Part shown: positions 1 through 7,146 of the stretch, in pieces
Numbering within the stretch: position 1 is the stretch's first letter
Layout: every line of letters begins with the position of its first letter
Source: Ralstonia sp. RRA
GTDB lineage: Bacteria; Pseudomonadota; Gammaproteobacteria; Burkholderiales; Burkholderiaceae
Length of the DNA: 64,000 nt
Assembly (NCBI RefSeq): GCF_037023145.1
Contig: NZ_CP146091.1
Location: forward strand, 1,798,001 to 1,862,000
Direction: 5' to 3'
The notes under the pieces: model-generated
The model's input: only the letters and a program-made list of their open reading frames with translations
Database searches by the model: none
What the model was told of the DNA's origin: nothing
Position numbers and translations under genes: made by a program

Positions 1-1
1 G

Positions 2-817
2 TCACCCGAGCGTTGCCGCCTGCACGGTCAGGAACACGCCCGCCACTGTGGCAATGGCACCGATAACGCGCGACACAGCCTTACCGCCAGGCGCAAGACG
101 CTCAACGGTGATGGCTGCCGCCACAACTGCCATCACACGCAGGTCCATGACACCTGTAGCGAGCAGGATCGCCGTCAAGCCTGCGCAGGCGCCACTGCAA
201 CGCAGACCGAGTCGCACGCCATGTCGCCAGGCCGCTCTAACATCGATGGGCAATGCACGATTGGACCCTGCCGCCTCTCGGCAACACGCAAGCCGATGCG
301 CTTTCCATGCGGAGAACTGGAGCACACCAGCCCCGAGGACAACGATTCCCGTCAGCGCGGGGATGGCACGCGCCAGCATCGGCCAACGCATCTCCAGCGC
401 AAGCAGTGCAGCGCCAAACGCAAAGACCACCACACCAAACGCAGCCCACACCGCAAAGTAGCCAAGGCCTACTAGGGTGGTCAGTACATCCAGACGCACC
501 GCACCCGTCGCGCGCACGCTGTGCCGATACCCCCGCAGCATCGGCACCAGAGACGGCAGCATCATCGCCACCATCATCACAACCCACATACCGAGAAACG
601 ATGCCGCGGTGCCCAGCCATGTCTGCCCGCACATCGGCATCCACATCATCGACACGGTCCAGCCGCCTGGCATCGGCATCTGGCCCACGCCCGCCATCGA
701 CGTGCACCACGCAACTGTCGCCACCGTGCTGGCCACGAAAAGCAGCGCCGAGACACCAAGGAAACCGCGCTCGGACACCGCTTGCGTGCGTGGCAGTTCA
801 ACGCTGCGTGTACTCAT
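2..817 (-). CDS. DUF2182-type integral membrane protein
   Basis: A polytopic inner-membrane protein of about 271 residues. A hydrophobic segment with the motif MWVVMMVAMMLPS is the hallmark of the DUF2182 family (predicted metal-binding membrane proteins of unknown function). Several further hydrophobic helices follow, with Cys-rich patches (HRLACCR, RCSGACAG) that could bind metal; that is inference. I chose the start MSTRSVEL at 817 (ATG codons at both 820 and 817), because the longer reading frame runs back through the upstream DUF899 gene. The start lies inside the 3' end of that gene, so the two are probably translationally coupled. The stop codon is right at the window edge, so the gene is complete. 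The family call is fairly firm; the function is unknown. Confidence 0.8.
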   Translation of the reverse strand: MSTRSVELPRTQAVSERGFLGVSALLFVASTVATVAWCTSMAGVGQMPMPGGWTVSMMWMPMCGQTWLGTAASFLGMWVVMMVAMMLPSLVPMLRGYRHSVRATGAVRLDVLTTLVGLGYFAVWAAFGVVVFAFGAALLALEMRWPMLARAIPALTGIVVLGAGVLQFSAWKAHRLACCREAAGSNRALPIDVRAAWRHGVRLGLRCSGACAGLTAILLATGVMDLRVMAVVAAAITVERLAPGGKAVSRVIGAIATVAGVFLTVQAATLG

Positions 818-1577
818 CATGGCGACGCCACCAGACACCAGCCTCATTGCGCCCAAGGGGCGCGCGATCCAGCCACTGGTACGCACCCCAGAGGCCATCC
901 AGCCCGCGCGCATAGGTGGAGTACGTGTGGTACACGATGCCATCCTCCAGCACGAACGCGCTCATGCCCGGTCGGTCGCGCACATAGGTGGGGGCATCGG
1001 TGCCGCACATGGCGGCGAACTGCTGCACGGGTTCGGGCAGATCCGATGCGTCCATCACGTGGCTGCCGCGCACGTAGTTGTAGTCGGCCGTACCGGCGCG
1101 CTGCTGCGCTTCGGAAATCGAGACGTTGAAGTCGTAGTTGAAATCGCTGTCGACCGACGACGCCCACGGAAAGGTCCAGCCCATGCGCTGTTTGTAGGCC
1201 TGTAGCTTCTCCAGCGGTGCGCGCGACACCGCCAGCAGCAGCACGTCGTGATTCGCCAGATGGGTCGCAAAGCCATTGAACCCGTCCGCAATCATCGAGC
1301 ACGACGGGCAGCCAGCCTTGTAATCCGGCCCGAACATAAAGTGATAGACGAGCAGTTGCGAACGCCCGCGAAACAGGTCCGCCAGCGACGCACTCCCCTC
1401 ATCGGTTTCAAAGCGGTAGGTCTTGTCGACACGGACCCATGGCAGCGCCTGGCGTTGGCGTGCGAGTTCGTCGCTGCGGCGGGTCAACGCTTTCTCTGCT
1501 GCCAGCAGCTCAAGACGTGCCTTTAGCCACGCTTGCCGTGTCGCGGTGGCATGTTGGGTGAGGTGTGTTGTGGTCAT
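798..1577 (-). CDS. DUF899 family thioredoxin-like protein
   Basis: A soluble protein of about 259 residues resembling the DUF899 family, which has a thioredoxin/AhpC-like fold. A CPSC motif at residues 90-93 sits where a redox-active CxxC would be, after the strand LLVYHFMFGP. The C-terminus carries the family-typical WQYL/RHDEY-like end (here YQWLDRAP and RRHDEY). The start at 1577 has a good ribosome site (GGAGG about 5 bases upstream); longer frames lack this. The gene overlaps the next gene (DUF2182) by about 20 bases and is divergent from the winged-helix regulator at 1688. A redox role is inferred from the fold and CxxC only. Confidence 0.85.
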   Translation of the reverse strand: MTTTHLTQHATATRQAWLKARLELLAAEKALTRRSDELARQRQALPWVRVDKTYRFETDEGSASLADLFRGRSQLLVYHFMFGPDYKAGCPSCSMIADGFNGFATHLANHDVLLLAVSRAPLEKLQAYKQRMGWTFPWASSVDSDFNYDFNVSISEAQQRAGTADYNYVRGSHVMDASDLPEPVQQFAAMCGTDAPTYVRDRPGMSAFVLEDGIVYHTYSTYARGLDGLWGAYQWLDRAPLGRNEAGVWWRRHDEYTQR

Positions 1578-1687
1578 GCTTGCCTCCGTATCGGTGCACA
1601 GTTCGGATGGAAATTCGGGTGGAAACGCGTGTGCTAGATTAGGCGCCGACACCAACCGGAGGGAGTGACAAGTGTGGCGGGATTCAG

Positions 1688-2908
1688 ATGGACTCGCTGA
1701 TCACGGCAGCCGCACGTGCGCTCGCGGTGGGTGACCCGTTCGGGGCGCTGAACCGCGTCGCTTTGCGCGACGATCCGCCGGCACTGGCGCTGCGCGGCAT
1801 CGCCATGGCACAGCTTGGCGATCTCACGCGCGCACGGGCACTGCTGCGCAACGCAGCGCGCGCCTTCGGACCGAGAGAAGCCCTGGCCCGCGCGCGCTGC
1901 GTCGTTGCCGAAGCCGAAATTGCCCTCGCCTTGCGTGACCTGGGCTGGCCCGAAAAAACGCTCGACGCGGCACGTATCGCGCTTGAAGCGCATGGCGATC
2001 ATGTCAACGCCGCACATGCCCGGTATCTCGACATCCGACGTTTTCTTCTCATTGGCCGGCTGGACGACGCCGAACGCATGCTGAAGGGGCAGAACCCGGC
2101 CACGCTGCCGCCTGTCCTGCGGGCGGCGCATGAGCTGGTCATCGCGGGCATTGCACTGCGCCGCCTGCAAACGCAGCCTGCACGTACGGCGCTTGCGCAC
2201 GCTGAACGCGCTGCGCGCCAAGCAGGCATCGCCGCACTCACGGCGGAAGTCGAAAACGCAGCCCTTGCCCTGCAGGCGCCTGCCGCACGCCTGCTCTCGC
2301 GAGGCGATGCACGCCTTCTCCGGCTCGAAGAGGTGGAAGCGCTGTTCGCGTCAAGAACGCTTGTCGTGGATGCATGCCGCCTTGCCGTGCGCGAGACCGA
2401 CACGGTCGTCACGCTCGCCACACGCCCGGTGCTGTTCACCCTGGCCCGCGCGCTGGCCGAAGCCTGGCCGGCAGACGTGCCAAGAGACACGCTCATCGCC
2501 CAGGCATTCCGCACGAGGCACGCCGATGAATCGCACCGCGTACGCCTGCGTGTCGAGATCGGGCGGCTGCGCGCCGCACTCGGCGATCTAGCATCGGTGA
2601 GCGCAACCAAACAAGGGTTCGCACTGCAGCCACGGCGCGCGCACGAGATCGTCGTGCTGGCGCAGCCCGTTGAGGAGCCACATGCCGCCGTGCTTGCCTG
2701 CCTGGCAGATGGGGAGTCGTGGTCCAGCTCGGCTCTGGCGCTCGCGCTGGGCAGCAGCCAACGTACCGTGCAGCGCGCGCTCGATACCCTGGCGACGGCA
2801 GGCAAGGTGCAGTGCTTCGGGCACGGGCGCGCGCGCCGCTGGATGACGCCACCTGTGCCCGGATTCGCGACCACCTTGTTACTCCCGGCGCCGCTGCCGA
2901 GTGACTAG
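1688..2908 (+). CDS. Winged-helix transcriptional regulator with helical N-terminal region
   Basis: A 406-residue protein, not a member of a family I can name with certainty. Residues 1-210 are Ala/Arg-rich helices resembling tetratricopeptide-like packing. Residues about 225-320 look like an OmpR-type winged helix: the stretch VRLRVEIGRLRAAL followed by a wing ending KQGFALQPR. Residues about 333-395 form a second winged helix, with SSALALALGSSQRTVQRALD as the recognition part. It lies divergent from the DUF899/DUF2182 pair across about 110 bases, so control of that pair is plausible but inferred. The ATG at 1688 is the only sensible in-frame start. A GGAGGGAG lies upstream but too far away to be a normal ribosome site. 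Confidence 0.7.
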   Translation: MDSLITAAARALAVGDPFGALNRVALRDDPPALALRGIAMAQLGDLTRARALLRNAARAFGPREALARARCVVAEAEIALALRDLGWPEKTLDAARIALEAHGDHVNAAHARYLDIRRFLLIGRLDDAERMLKGQNPATLPPVLRAAHELVIAGIALRRLQTQPARTALAHAERAARQAGIAALTAEVENAALALQAPAARLLSRGDARLLRLEEVEALFASRTLVVDACRLAVRETDTVVTLATRPVLFTLARALAEAWPADVPRDTLIAQAFRTRHADESHRVRLRVEIGRLRAALGDLASVSATKQGFALQPRRAHEIVVLAQPVEEPHAAVLACLADGESWSSSALALALGSSQRTVQRALDTLATAGKVQCFGHGRARRWMTPPVPGFATTLLLPAPLPSD

Positions 2909-2909
2909 G

Positions 2910-3614
2910 ATGAAGACTCCGCAACCGAATCCACTGGACACGAACATGAAACGATCCACCGCCGAAATCGTGCGCGAATACGGCCCGTTCCCGGGTGCCG
3001 ACAACGTAGGCGGCGTGACGTACGACGGCCAGCACGTCTGGTTTGCAGCCGGGGGCCATGTGCAGGAAGTCGACCCTGCCAGCGGCCAAGCGCTGCGCAC
3101 GATTGACGTGCCCGCCCACGCCGGCACGGCCTTCGACGGGCGGCACCTGTTCCAGATCGCAGAAGACCGTATCCACAAGATCGACCCGCAAACCGGAAAA
3201 GTGCTCGCCACCATTCCTGCGCCGGGCGCCGGTGGAGACTCCGGGCTCGCTTGGGCCGAAGGTACGCTATGGGTGGGCCATTATCGGGACAAGAAGATCC
3301 GCCAGATCGACCCCGAAACCGGCGCCGTGCTGCGCACCATCGAGTCGAACCGCTTTGTGACGGGCGTCACCTGGGTTGACGGCGAACTCTGGCATGCCAC
3401 CTGGGAAGGCGACGACAGCGACATCCGGCACATCGACCCACACACGGGCGAAGTGCTGGAACAGATCGACATGCCGACAGGTGTGGGCGTGTCGGGGCTC
3501 GAATCGGACGGCGCCGACCAGTTCTTCTGCGGCGGCGGCACCAGCGGGAAGATTCGAGCCGTGCGCCGCCCCGGAAAAGCGGCGAAAACGCCGGCCGACA
3601 GCGCCGCCGAATAG
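2910..3614 (+). CDS. Small beta-propeller (PQQ/SMP-30-like repeat) protein
   Basis: About 234 residues with repeated blades of the type [KR]IDPxTGxVLxTI (seen as EVDPASGQALRTI, KIDPQTGKVLATI, QIDPETGAVLRTI, HIDPHTGEVLEQI) alternating with GLAWAEGTLWVGHY-type strands. This is the signature of YVTN/PQQ-like or glutamine-cyclotransferase-like beta-propellers. No signal peptide is visible, so it is probably cytoplasmic. The start is uncertain: the ATG at 2910 follows the regulator stop directly, while the ATG at 2946 (MKRSTAEIV) is equally possible; neither has a strong ribosome site. It is probably co-transcribed with the upstream regulator. The fold is well supported; the ligand or activity is unknown. 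Confidence 0.7.
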   Translation: MKTPQPNPLDTNMKRSTAEIVREYGPFPGADNVGGVTYDGQHVWFAAGGHVQEVDPASGQALRTIDVPAHAGTAFDGRHLFQIAEDRIHKIDPQTGKVLATIPAPGAGGDSGLAWAEGTLWVGHYRDKKIRQIDPETGAVLRTIESNRFVTGVTWVDGELWHATWEGDDSDIRHIDPHTGEVLEQIDMPTGVGVSGLESDGADQFFCGGGTSGKIRAVRRPGKAAKTPADSAAE

Positions 3615-3637
3615 CCAAACCGGCGCCCCAGCATCAA

Positions 3638-3666
3638 GCCCGCCATCGCGCGGGCGCTTTCTTTGT
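3638..3666 (+). terminator. Rho-independent terminator after the beta-propeller gene
   Basis: The stem GCCCGC/GCGGGC (3638-3643 and 3650-3655) is followed by a T-rich tract (GCTTTCTTTG). It sits about 25 bases after the stop codon at 3614. Confidence 0.7.
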
Positions 3667-3759
3667 TGCGCGCCGGCGTATTTGAAAGCCCCATAACATT
3701 CCGCTGAAGCACTCCTTGTACGATGGCCGCGCCCACACTCGTATTTCAGGAGAGACACG

Positions 3760-4134
3760 ATGCCCTACGATGGAAACCGCGCCGCCAATTACGCCGACAT
3801 CCACGTGCAGCCGAACAGCACCGGAAACTGTGCCAAGTACGTGCGCAAGGCGATTGAATGGGGTGGCGCAACGCTTGGGCGGACGCACTACGCCAAAGAC
3901 TACGGCCCCGTCCTTGAAGAAGCCGGCTTTCACACCGTGCTGACCGCCCCGCGCAAGGGCGACATTGTCGTCATCCAGCCGGCGCCGGGTCATCCGTCCG
4001 GGCACATGGCGATCTATAACGGCACGGTATGGGTGTCCGATTTCACGCAGAACGACGGGCCGCAAGGTTTTTACCCCGGACAGGCCTATCGGACCGCGCA
4101 GCCCGCCTACAAGATCTATCGCCACGACGACTGA
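3760..4134 (+). CDS. NlpC/P60-like cysteine amidase (candidate peptidoglycan-hydrolysing effector)
   Basis: A compact 124-residue protein with the layout of an NlpC/P60-CHAP cysteine peptidase. The catalytic Cys is at residue 24 (GNCAKYVRKA), followed by the strand KGDIVVIQP (66-74). The His is at residue 82 (SGHMAIYNG), and a polar residue follows in WVSDF (Asp 94). Size and motifs resemble the BPSL0067/Tae-type amidase effectors of type VI secretion systems (family knowledge). There is no signal peptide, as expected for such effectors. The start has a strong ribosome site (CAGGAGAG, 7 bases away). The next gene, 7 bases downstream, encodes an exported protein, matching an effector/immunity arrangement. 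No secretion-system genes are in this window, so the secretion route is unproven. Confidence 0.7.
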   Translation: MPYDGNRAANYADIHVQPNSTGNCAKYVRKAIEWGGATLGRTHYAKDYGPVLEEAGFHTVLTAPRKGDIVVIQPAPGHPSGHMAIYNGTVWVSDFTQNDGPQGFYPGQAYRTAQPAYKIYRHDD

Positions 4135-4141
4135 GGCCACC

Positions 4142-4600
4142 ATGAAGACACGACTTTCCAGAGCGCTGGCATGGCTGGTTCTCGCCGTCGGCCTGCTCGG
4201 TATGCAAGCCGTCATGGCACAGGGCAAGGCGGCCACGCCAGAAGCCGATACGAAGGCGTTCTACGCGTGGTACATCAAGCTGCAAACCAAATCGGTCTAC
4301 CCACTCACGGACAACGGCATCTACACCTACGTTGCAAAAGACACGGTAGACCGCCTGCGCGAAGCCTACCGCCGCAATGAGATGCCGGGCGACGCCGATT
4401 ACTTCACCAAGGTCCAGGACTACGACGAGAAGGACTGGGCGGAACACACCGTGGCCCGCGCTCCGATCCTGCTGGAGGGCGTTGCCGTGGTGCCGGTCAC
4501 GTTTGGCTCGAAGGACAAGGTGAGCGTGCTCGTCTTCCTGCGCAAGCTGGACGATGGGTGGAAGATCACCAAGGTGGAGGACACGCTGGACTTCCAGTAA
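4142..4600 (+). CDS. DUF3828-like periplasmic protein (candidate immunity partner)
   Basis: A 152-residue protein with a clear signal peptide: basic start MKTRLSR, hydrophobic core, cleavage expected after AVMA near residue 27. The mature part contains FYAWYIKLQ, YVAKDTVDRL and a closing segment VSVLVFLRKLDDGWKITKVED, typical of DUF3828-like small exported proteins. It starts 7 bases after the amidase stop, with a GAGG ribosome site inside the spacer, so the two genes are surely co-transcribed. A periplasmic location suits a protein that would neutralise a peptidoglycan amidase; this role is inferred from context. The longer frame starting at 3965 is rejected because it overlaps the amidase gene and loses the signal peptide. 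Confidence 0.75.
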   Translation: MKTRLSRALAWLVLAVGLLGMQAVMAQGKAATPEADTKAFYAWYIKLQTKSVYPLTDNGIYTYVAKDTVDRLREAYRRNEMPGDADYFTKVQDYDEKDWAEHTVARAPILLEGVAVVPVTFGSKDKVSVLVFLRKLDDGWKITKVEDTLDFQ

Positions 4601-4630
4601 CACCTGCACCTGCCGCACCCATGAAGAAGA

Positions 4631-4656
4631 GCCCGTATTGCTGCGGGCTTTTCGTT
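4631..4656 (+). terminator. Rho-independent terminator after the amidase/partner pair
   Basis: The hairpin GCCCGTA-TTGC-TGCGGGC (4631-4648) is followed by TTTTCGTTTT. It closes the two-gene unit before the MarR operator. Confidence 0.85.
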
Positions 4657-4678
4657 TTGTGCACCCTGCGAAACATTA

Positions 4679-4702
4679 CAGTTTAACTGCACAGTTAAAC
4701 TG
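4679..4702. promoter_or_regulatory. Perfect palindromic operator upstream of the marR operon
   Basis: CAGTTTAACTG (4679-4689) and its exact reverse complement CAGTTAAACTG (4692-4702) are separated by CA. Each half also contains AGTT-N-AACT, itself a small palindrome, so two overlapping dyads exist. It lies 22 bases before the marR start and overlaps the region where the promoter must be (a TATGCT-like -10 at 4712-4717). Autoregulation by the MarR protein is the natural reading. Confidence 0.75.
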
Positions 4703-4723
4703 CATTAATGCTATGCTTGGCGC

Positions 4724-5176
4724 ATGGCTAAATCACCGCCCCCGAACGACCCCACCCCGCCGGCCACGCTGGCGGGTGATCTGCGCATTGCTCTGGGCAA
4801 GCTGTCCCGGCGGCTGCGCGAACAAGTGCATCCGAACGATCTCACCCACGCACAAAAGTCGGTGCTCCTGCGCCTGGACCGTAACGGCCCCGCCACGGTT
4901 TCTGCACTTGCCCGTGCGGAGAGCGTGAAGCCGCAGTCCATGCGCGTCACCGTTGCAGGGCTGGAAGGGATGGGGGCAGTTGCCGGCACGCCAGACCCGA
5001 CCGATGGCCGGCAGACGCTCATCGAGCTGACACCCGGTTTCCGCAAAGTGCTCAAGGAAAGCCGCGCCGCCAAGGACGATTGGCTCTTCCGTGCACTGCA
5101 AGCCCAACTGTCTGCGCAGGAACAAGCCGAGCTGGCCAGCGCCGTCAAGCTGCTGCAACGGCTTGCCGAATTCTGA
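4724..5176 (+). CDS. MarR family transcriptional regulator
   Basis: A 150-residue winged-helix repressor. The core HTH is seen in LTHAQKSVLLRL (residues about 42-53) and the recognition stretch ALARAESVKPQSMRVTVAGLE, followed by the wing TPDPTDGRQTLIELT with the Asp-x-Arg of MarR proteins. It is the first gene of an operon with a small membrane protein (16 bases on) and an MFS exporter. This is the common layout in which a MarR protein represses its own efflux genes and releases them on ligand binding. The dyad just upstream is the likely binding site. The start ATG at 4724 lacks a strong ribosome site. Confidence 0.9.
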   Translation: MAKSPPPNDPTPPATLAGDLRIALGKLSRRLREQVHPNDLTHAQKSVLLRLDRNGPATVSALARAESVKPQSMRVTVAGLEGMGAVAGTPDPTDGRQTLIELTPGFRKVLKESRAAKDDWLFRALQAQLSAQEQAELASAVKLLQRLAEF

Positions 5177-5192
5177 ACAAGGAGCCCCTGAC

Positions 5193-5522
5193 ATGGCATC
5201 ACTGCATCTCGTATCGTGGTTCTTCGGCGGCGCATTTCTTGCCAACGCCGTACCGCATTTCGTGTTCGGTATCGCCGGCAAGCCGTTCCAAAGTCCGTTT
5301 GCAACGCCGCGTGGCGAAGGCCTTTCATCCTCGACCGTGAACGTGCTCTGGAGCCTGTTCAACCTGGTGGTCGGCTACGTGCTCGTTCTCCGCGTGGGGG
5401 ATTTCAACTTGCGAGACACCGCGGATGCCGCAGCGCTCGGTCTGGGCATCCTGGCCCTCAGCGTGCCGTTGGCGCGGCGCTTTGGCCGCTTCAACGGCGG
5501 CAACCTGCCACAACGCCAATGA
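5193..5522 (+). CDS. Small inner-membrane protein of the efflux operon
   Basis: A 109-residue hydrophobic protein with about three to four membrane helices (FFGGAFLANAVPHFVFGI, VLWSLFNLVVGYVLVL, ALGLGILALSVPLA) and a basic C-terminus. The ATG at 5193 has a good AAGGAG ribosome site; longer frames begin inside marR. Its stop codon overlaps the MFS gene start (ATGA), indicating coupled translation. I do not recognise a named family. A helper role for the exporter is inference from context only. Confidence 0.8.
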   Translation: MASLHLVSWFFGGAFLANAVPHFVFGIAGKPFQSPFATPRGEGLSSSTVNVLWSLFNLVVGYVLVLRVGDFNLRDTADAAALGLGILALSVPLARRFGRFNGGNLPQRQ

Positions 5523-6775
5523 GCACATCGTCAACAGGCGTCTTCCGTTCACTGCGCGTCTACAACTACCGCCTCTGGGCAGCGGGGTCGCTGGTCTCCA
5601 ACGTGGGAACGTGGATGCAGCGCACCGCTCAGGACTGGCTGGTCCTGACACAGCTCACCAATCACAACGCTTCTGCAGTGGGCACGGTGATGGCGCTGCA
5701 GTTCGGGCCGCAGCTTCTGCTGCTGCCCTGGACGGGCGTTGCCGCCGACCGCTACAACCAGCGCAAGCTGCTGATGGCCACCCAGGCAACGTCGGGCGTG
5801 TTGGCGCTGATACTCGGGCTGCTGACCGTGACCGGTGCGGTTCAGCTATGGCATGTCTATCTGCTGGCGTTTCTGTCTGGCTGCGCGTCGGCATTTGACG
5901 CGCCGGTGCGCCAGACGTTCGTGGCGGAACTGGTGGGCGATGGCGATTTGCCCAATGCGGTGGCGCTCAACTCGACGTCATTCAACGCGGGGCGCATGGT
6001 GGGGCCCGCAGCGGCAGGCATCGCCATTGCCACTCTCGGCACAGGCTGGGCATTCCTGGCCAATGGGCTCTCGTTCATCGCGGTGCTGACTTCGCTCTTC
6101 TTCCTGCGCAAGTCCGAACTGCGCCCCAATGCGCGTGCACGCCGCTCGCAAGGCGGCTTCGCAGAGGCCATCCGCTACGTGTGGGCCCGCCCCGACCTCA
6201 AGGCCATGCTGGTCATGCTGTTCCTGATCGGCACGTTCGGGTTGAACTTCCCGATCTTCATCTCGACGATGGCCGCCAGCGTCTTTCATTCGGATGCGCG
6301 TGGCTACGGCGTGCTGTCGTCGATGATGGCGGTGGGCACGATATCCGGTGCGTTATTCGCCGCGGGGCGCGAGCGCCCGGAATTCAAGTCCCTGCTGATT
6401 GGTGCGGCGATGTTTGGCTTGGGTTGCACACTGGCGGCCATTGCACCGAGCTATTGGCTGTTTGCGGCGGCGCTGGTCATCACTGGCATCGCGGCGCTCA
6501 CCTTCACCAATACGAGCAACAGCCTGATGCAGCTGTCCACCGAGCCGGCCATGCGCGGCCGCGTCATGGCGCTGCGCGTGGCCATTGCGCTGGGCGGCAC
6601 CCCCATTGGTGCGCCGATCGTGGGCTGGGTGGCGGATCATCTCGGGCCGCGCTGGTCGCTCGGGGTGGGTGCGCTTTCAGGCTTGCTATCGGCCGCGGTT
6701 GCGATTTACGTGATGCGGCAGCAGATTCACCTGCCTCAGCAAACGCCGTCGACGTTGGGGCAAAGCACGCCCTGA
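5519..6775 (+). CDS. MFS efflux transporter (EntS/MFS_3-like)
   Basis: A 418-residue major-facilitator protein with about 12 hydrophobic helices. The N-terminus RVYNYRLWAAGSLVSNVGTWMQ is typical of the MFS_3/enterobactin-exporter-like branch, and a basic cytoplasmic loop (YNQRKLL) follows helix 2. The start ATG overlaps the previous stop codon by four bases; longer frames run through the upstream gene. It probably exports a small toxic molecule or siderophore under MarR control. The substrate cannot be read from sequence. The C-terminus LPQQTPSTLGQ is soluble. Confidence 0.88.
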   Translation: MSTSSTGVFRSLRVYNYRLWAAGSLVSNVGTWMQRTAQDWLVLTQLTNHNASAVGTVMALQFGPQLLLLPWTGVAADRYNQRKLLMATQATSGVLALILGLLTVTGAVQLWHVYLLAFLSGCASAFDAPVRQTFVAELVGDGDLPNAVALNSTSFNAGRMVGPAAAGIAIATLGTGWAFLANGLSFIAVLTSLFFLRKSELRPNARARRSQGGFAEAIRYVWARPDLKAMLVMLFLIGTFGLNFPIFISTMAASVFHSDARGYGVLSSMMAVGTISGALFAAGRERPEFKSLLIGAAMFGLGCTLAAIAPSYWLFAAALVITGIAALTFTNTSNSLMQLSTEPAMRGRVMALRVAIALGGTPIGAPIVGWVADHLGPRWSLGVGALSGLLSAAVAIYVMRQQIHLPQQTPSTLGQSTP

Positions 6776-6781
6776 GATCAC

Positions 6782-6837
6782 GGGCTCGATGCATCGCCAT
6801 CTGGGGGCATCGAGCCCACGGCCTCTCACGTGAGGCC
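6782..6837. terminator. Tandem hairpins after the MFS gene
   Basis: There is an 11-bp perfect stem GGGCTCGATGC/GCATCGAGCCC (6782-6792 and 6807-6817), then a second hairpin GGCCTC-TCACGT-GAGGCC (6820-6837) followed by a modest T-rich stretch. They begin 7 bases after the stop and probably terminate or protect the efflux mRNA. The weak T-tract lowers certainty. Confidence 0.6.
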
Positions 6838-7146
6838 TAGTCCTTTCTTGCCGTCATCCCTCATACGAATGTGCTATGCAGAAAGGGACGAATCGTCCGC
6901 TTCTTTTGCATAAGCCGTGTCAAAAACAGGCCGCCCTGTCATACCCAAAGGAAATGTCATGCCGCTGGCGGCCCACCAACCCTGTCGCCTAACGGTTCTG
7001 GGATCGTGCCGTTCATGGTCGTCATGCAAACCCTCGCTGCAACTGCCGTATATGCCCAGGGCCCTGCCCCGACCTAGTACTTTGTCGTTGCCCAACGTGT
7101 CGGATACCTGCTCGCACCCCGACCGTTCCGAACCCTGGAGCGTTCA
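6838..7146 (+). other. Gene-free leader region before the GGDEF-EAL gene
   Basis: About 310 bases with no convincing gene. Short frames here lack ribosome sites and recognisable content. It must hold the promoter and leader of the c-di-GMP gene at 7147. I see no clear -35/-10 pair and no recognisable riboswitch fold by eye. Confidence 0.5.

Noticed and set aside
6871..7077. Small frame of 68 residues in the leader of the c-di-GMP gene
   Set aside because: No ribosome site and no conserved content; composition looks non-coding.
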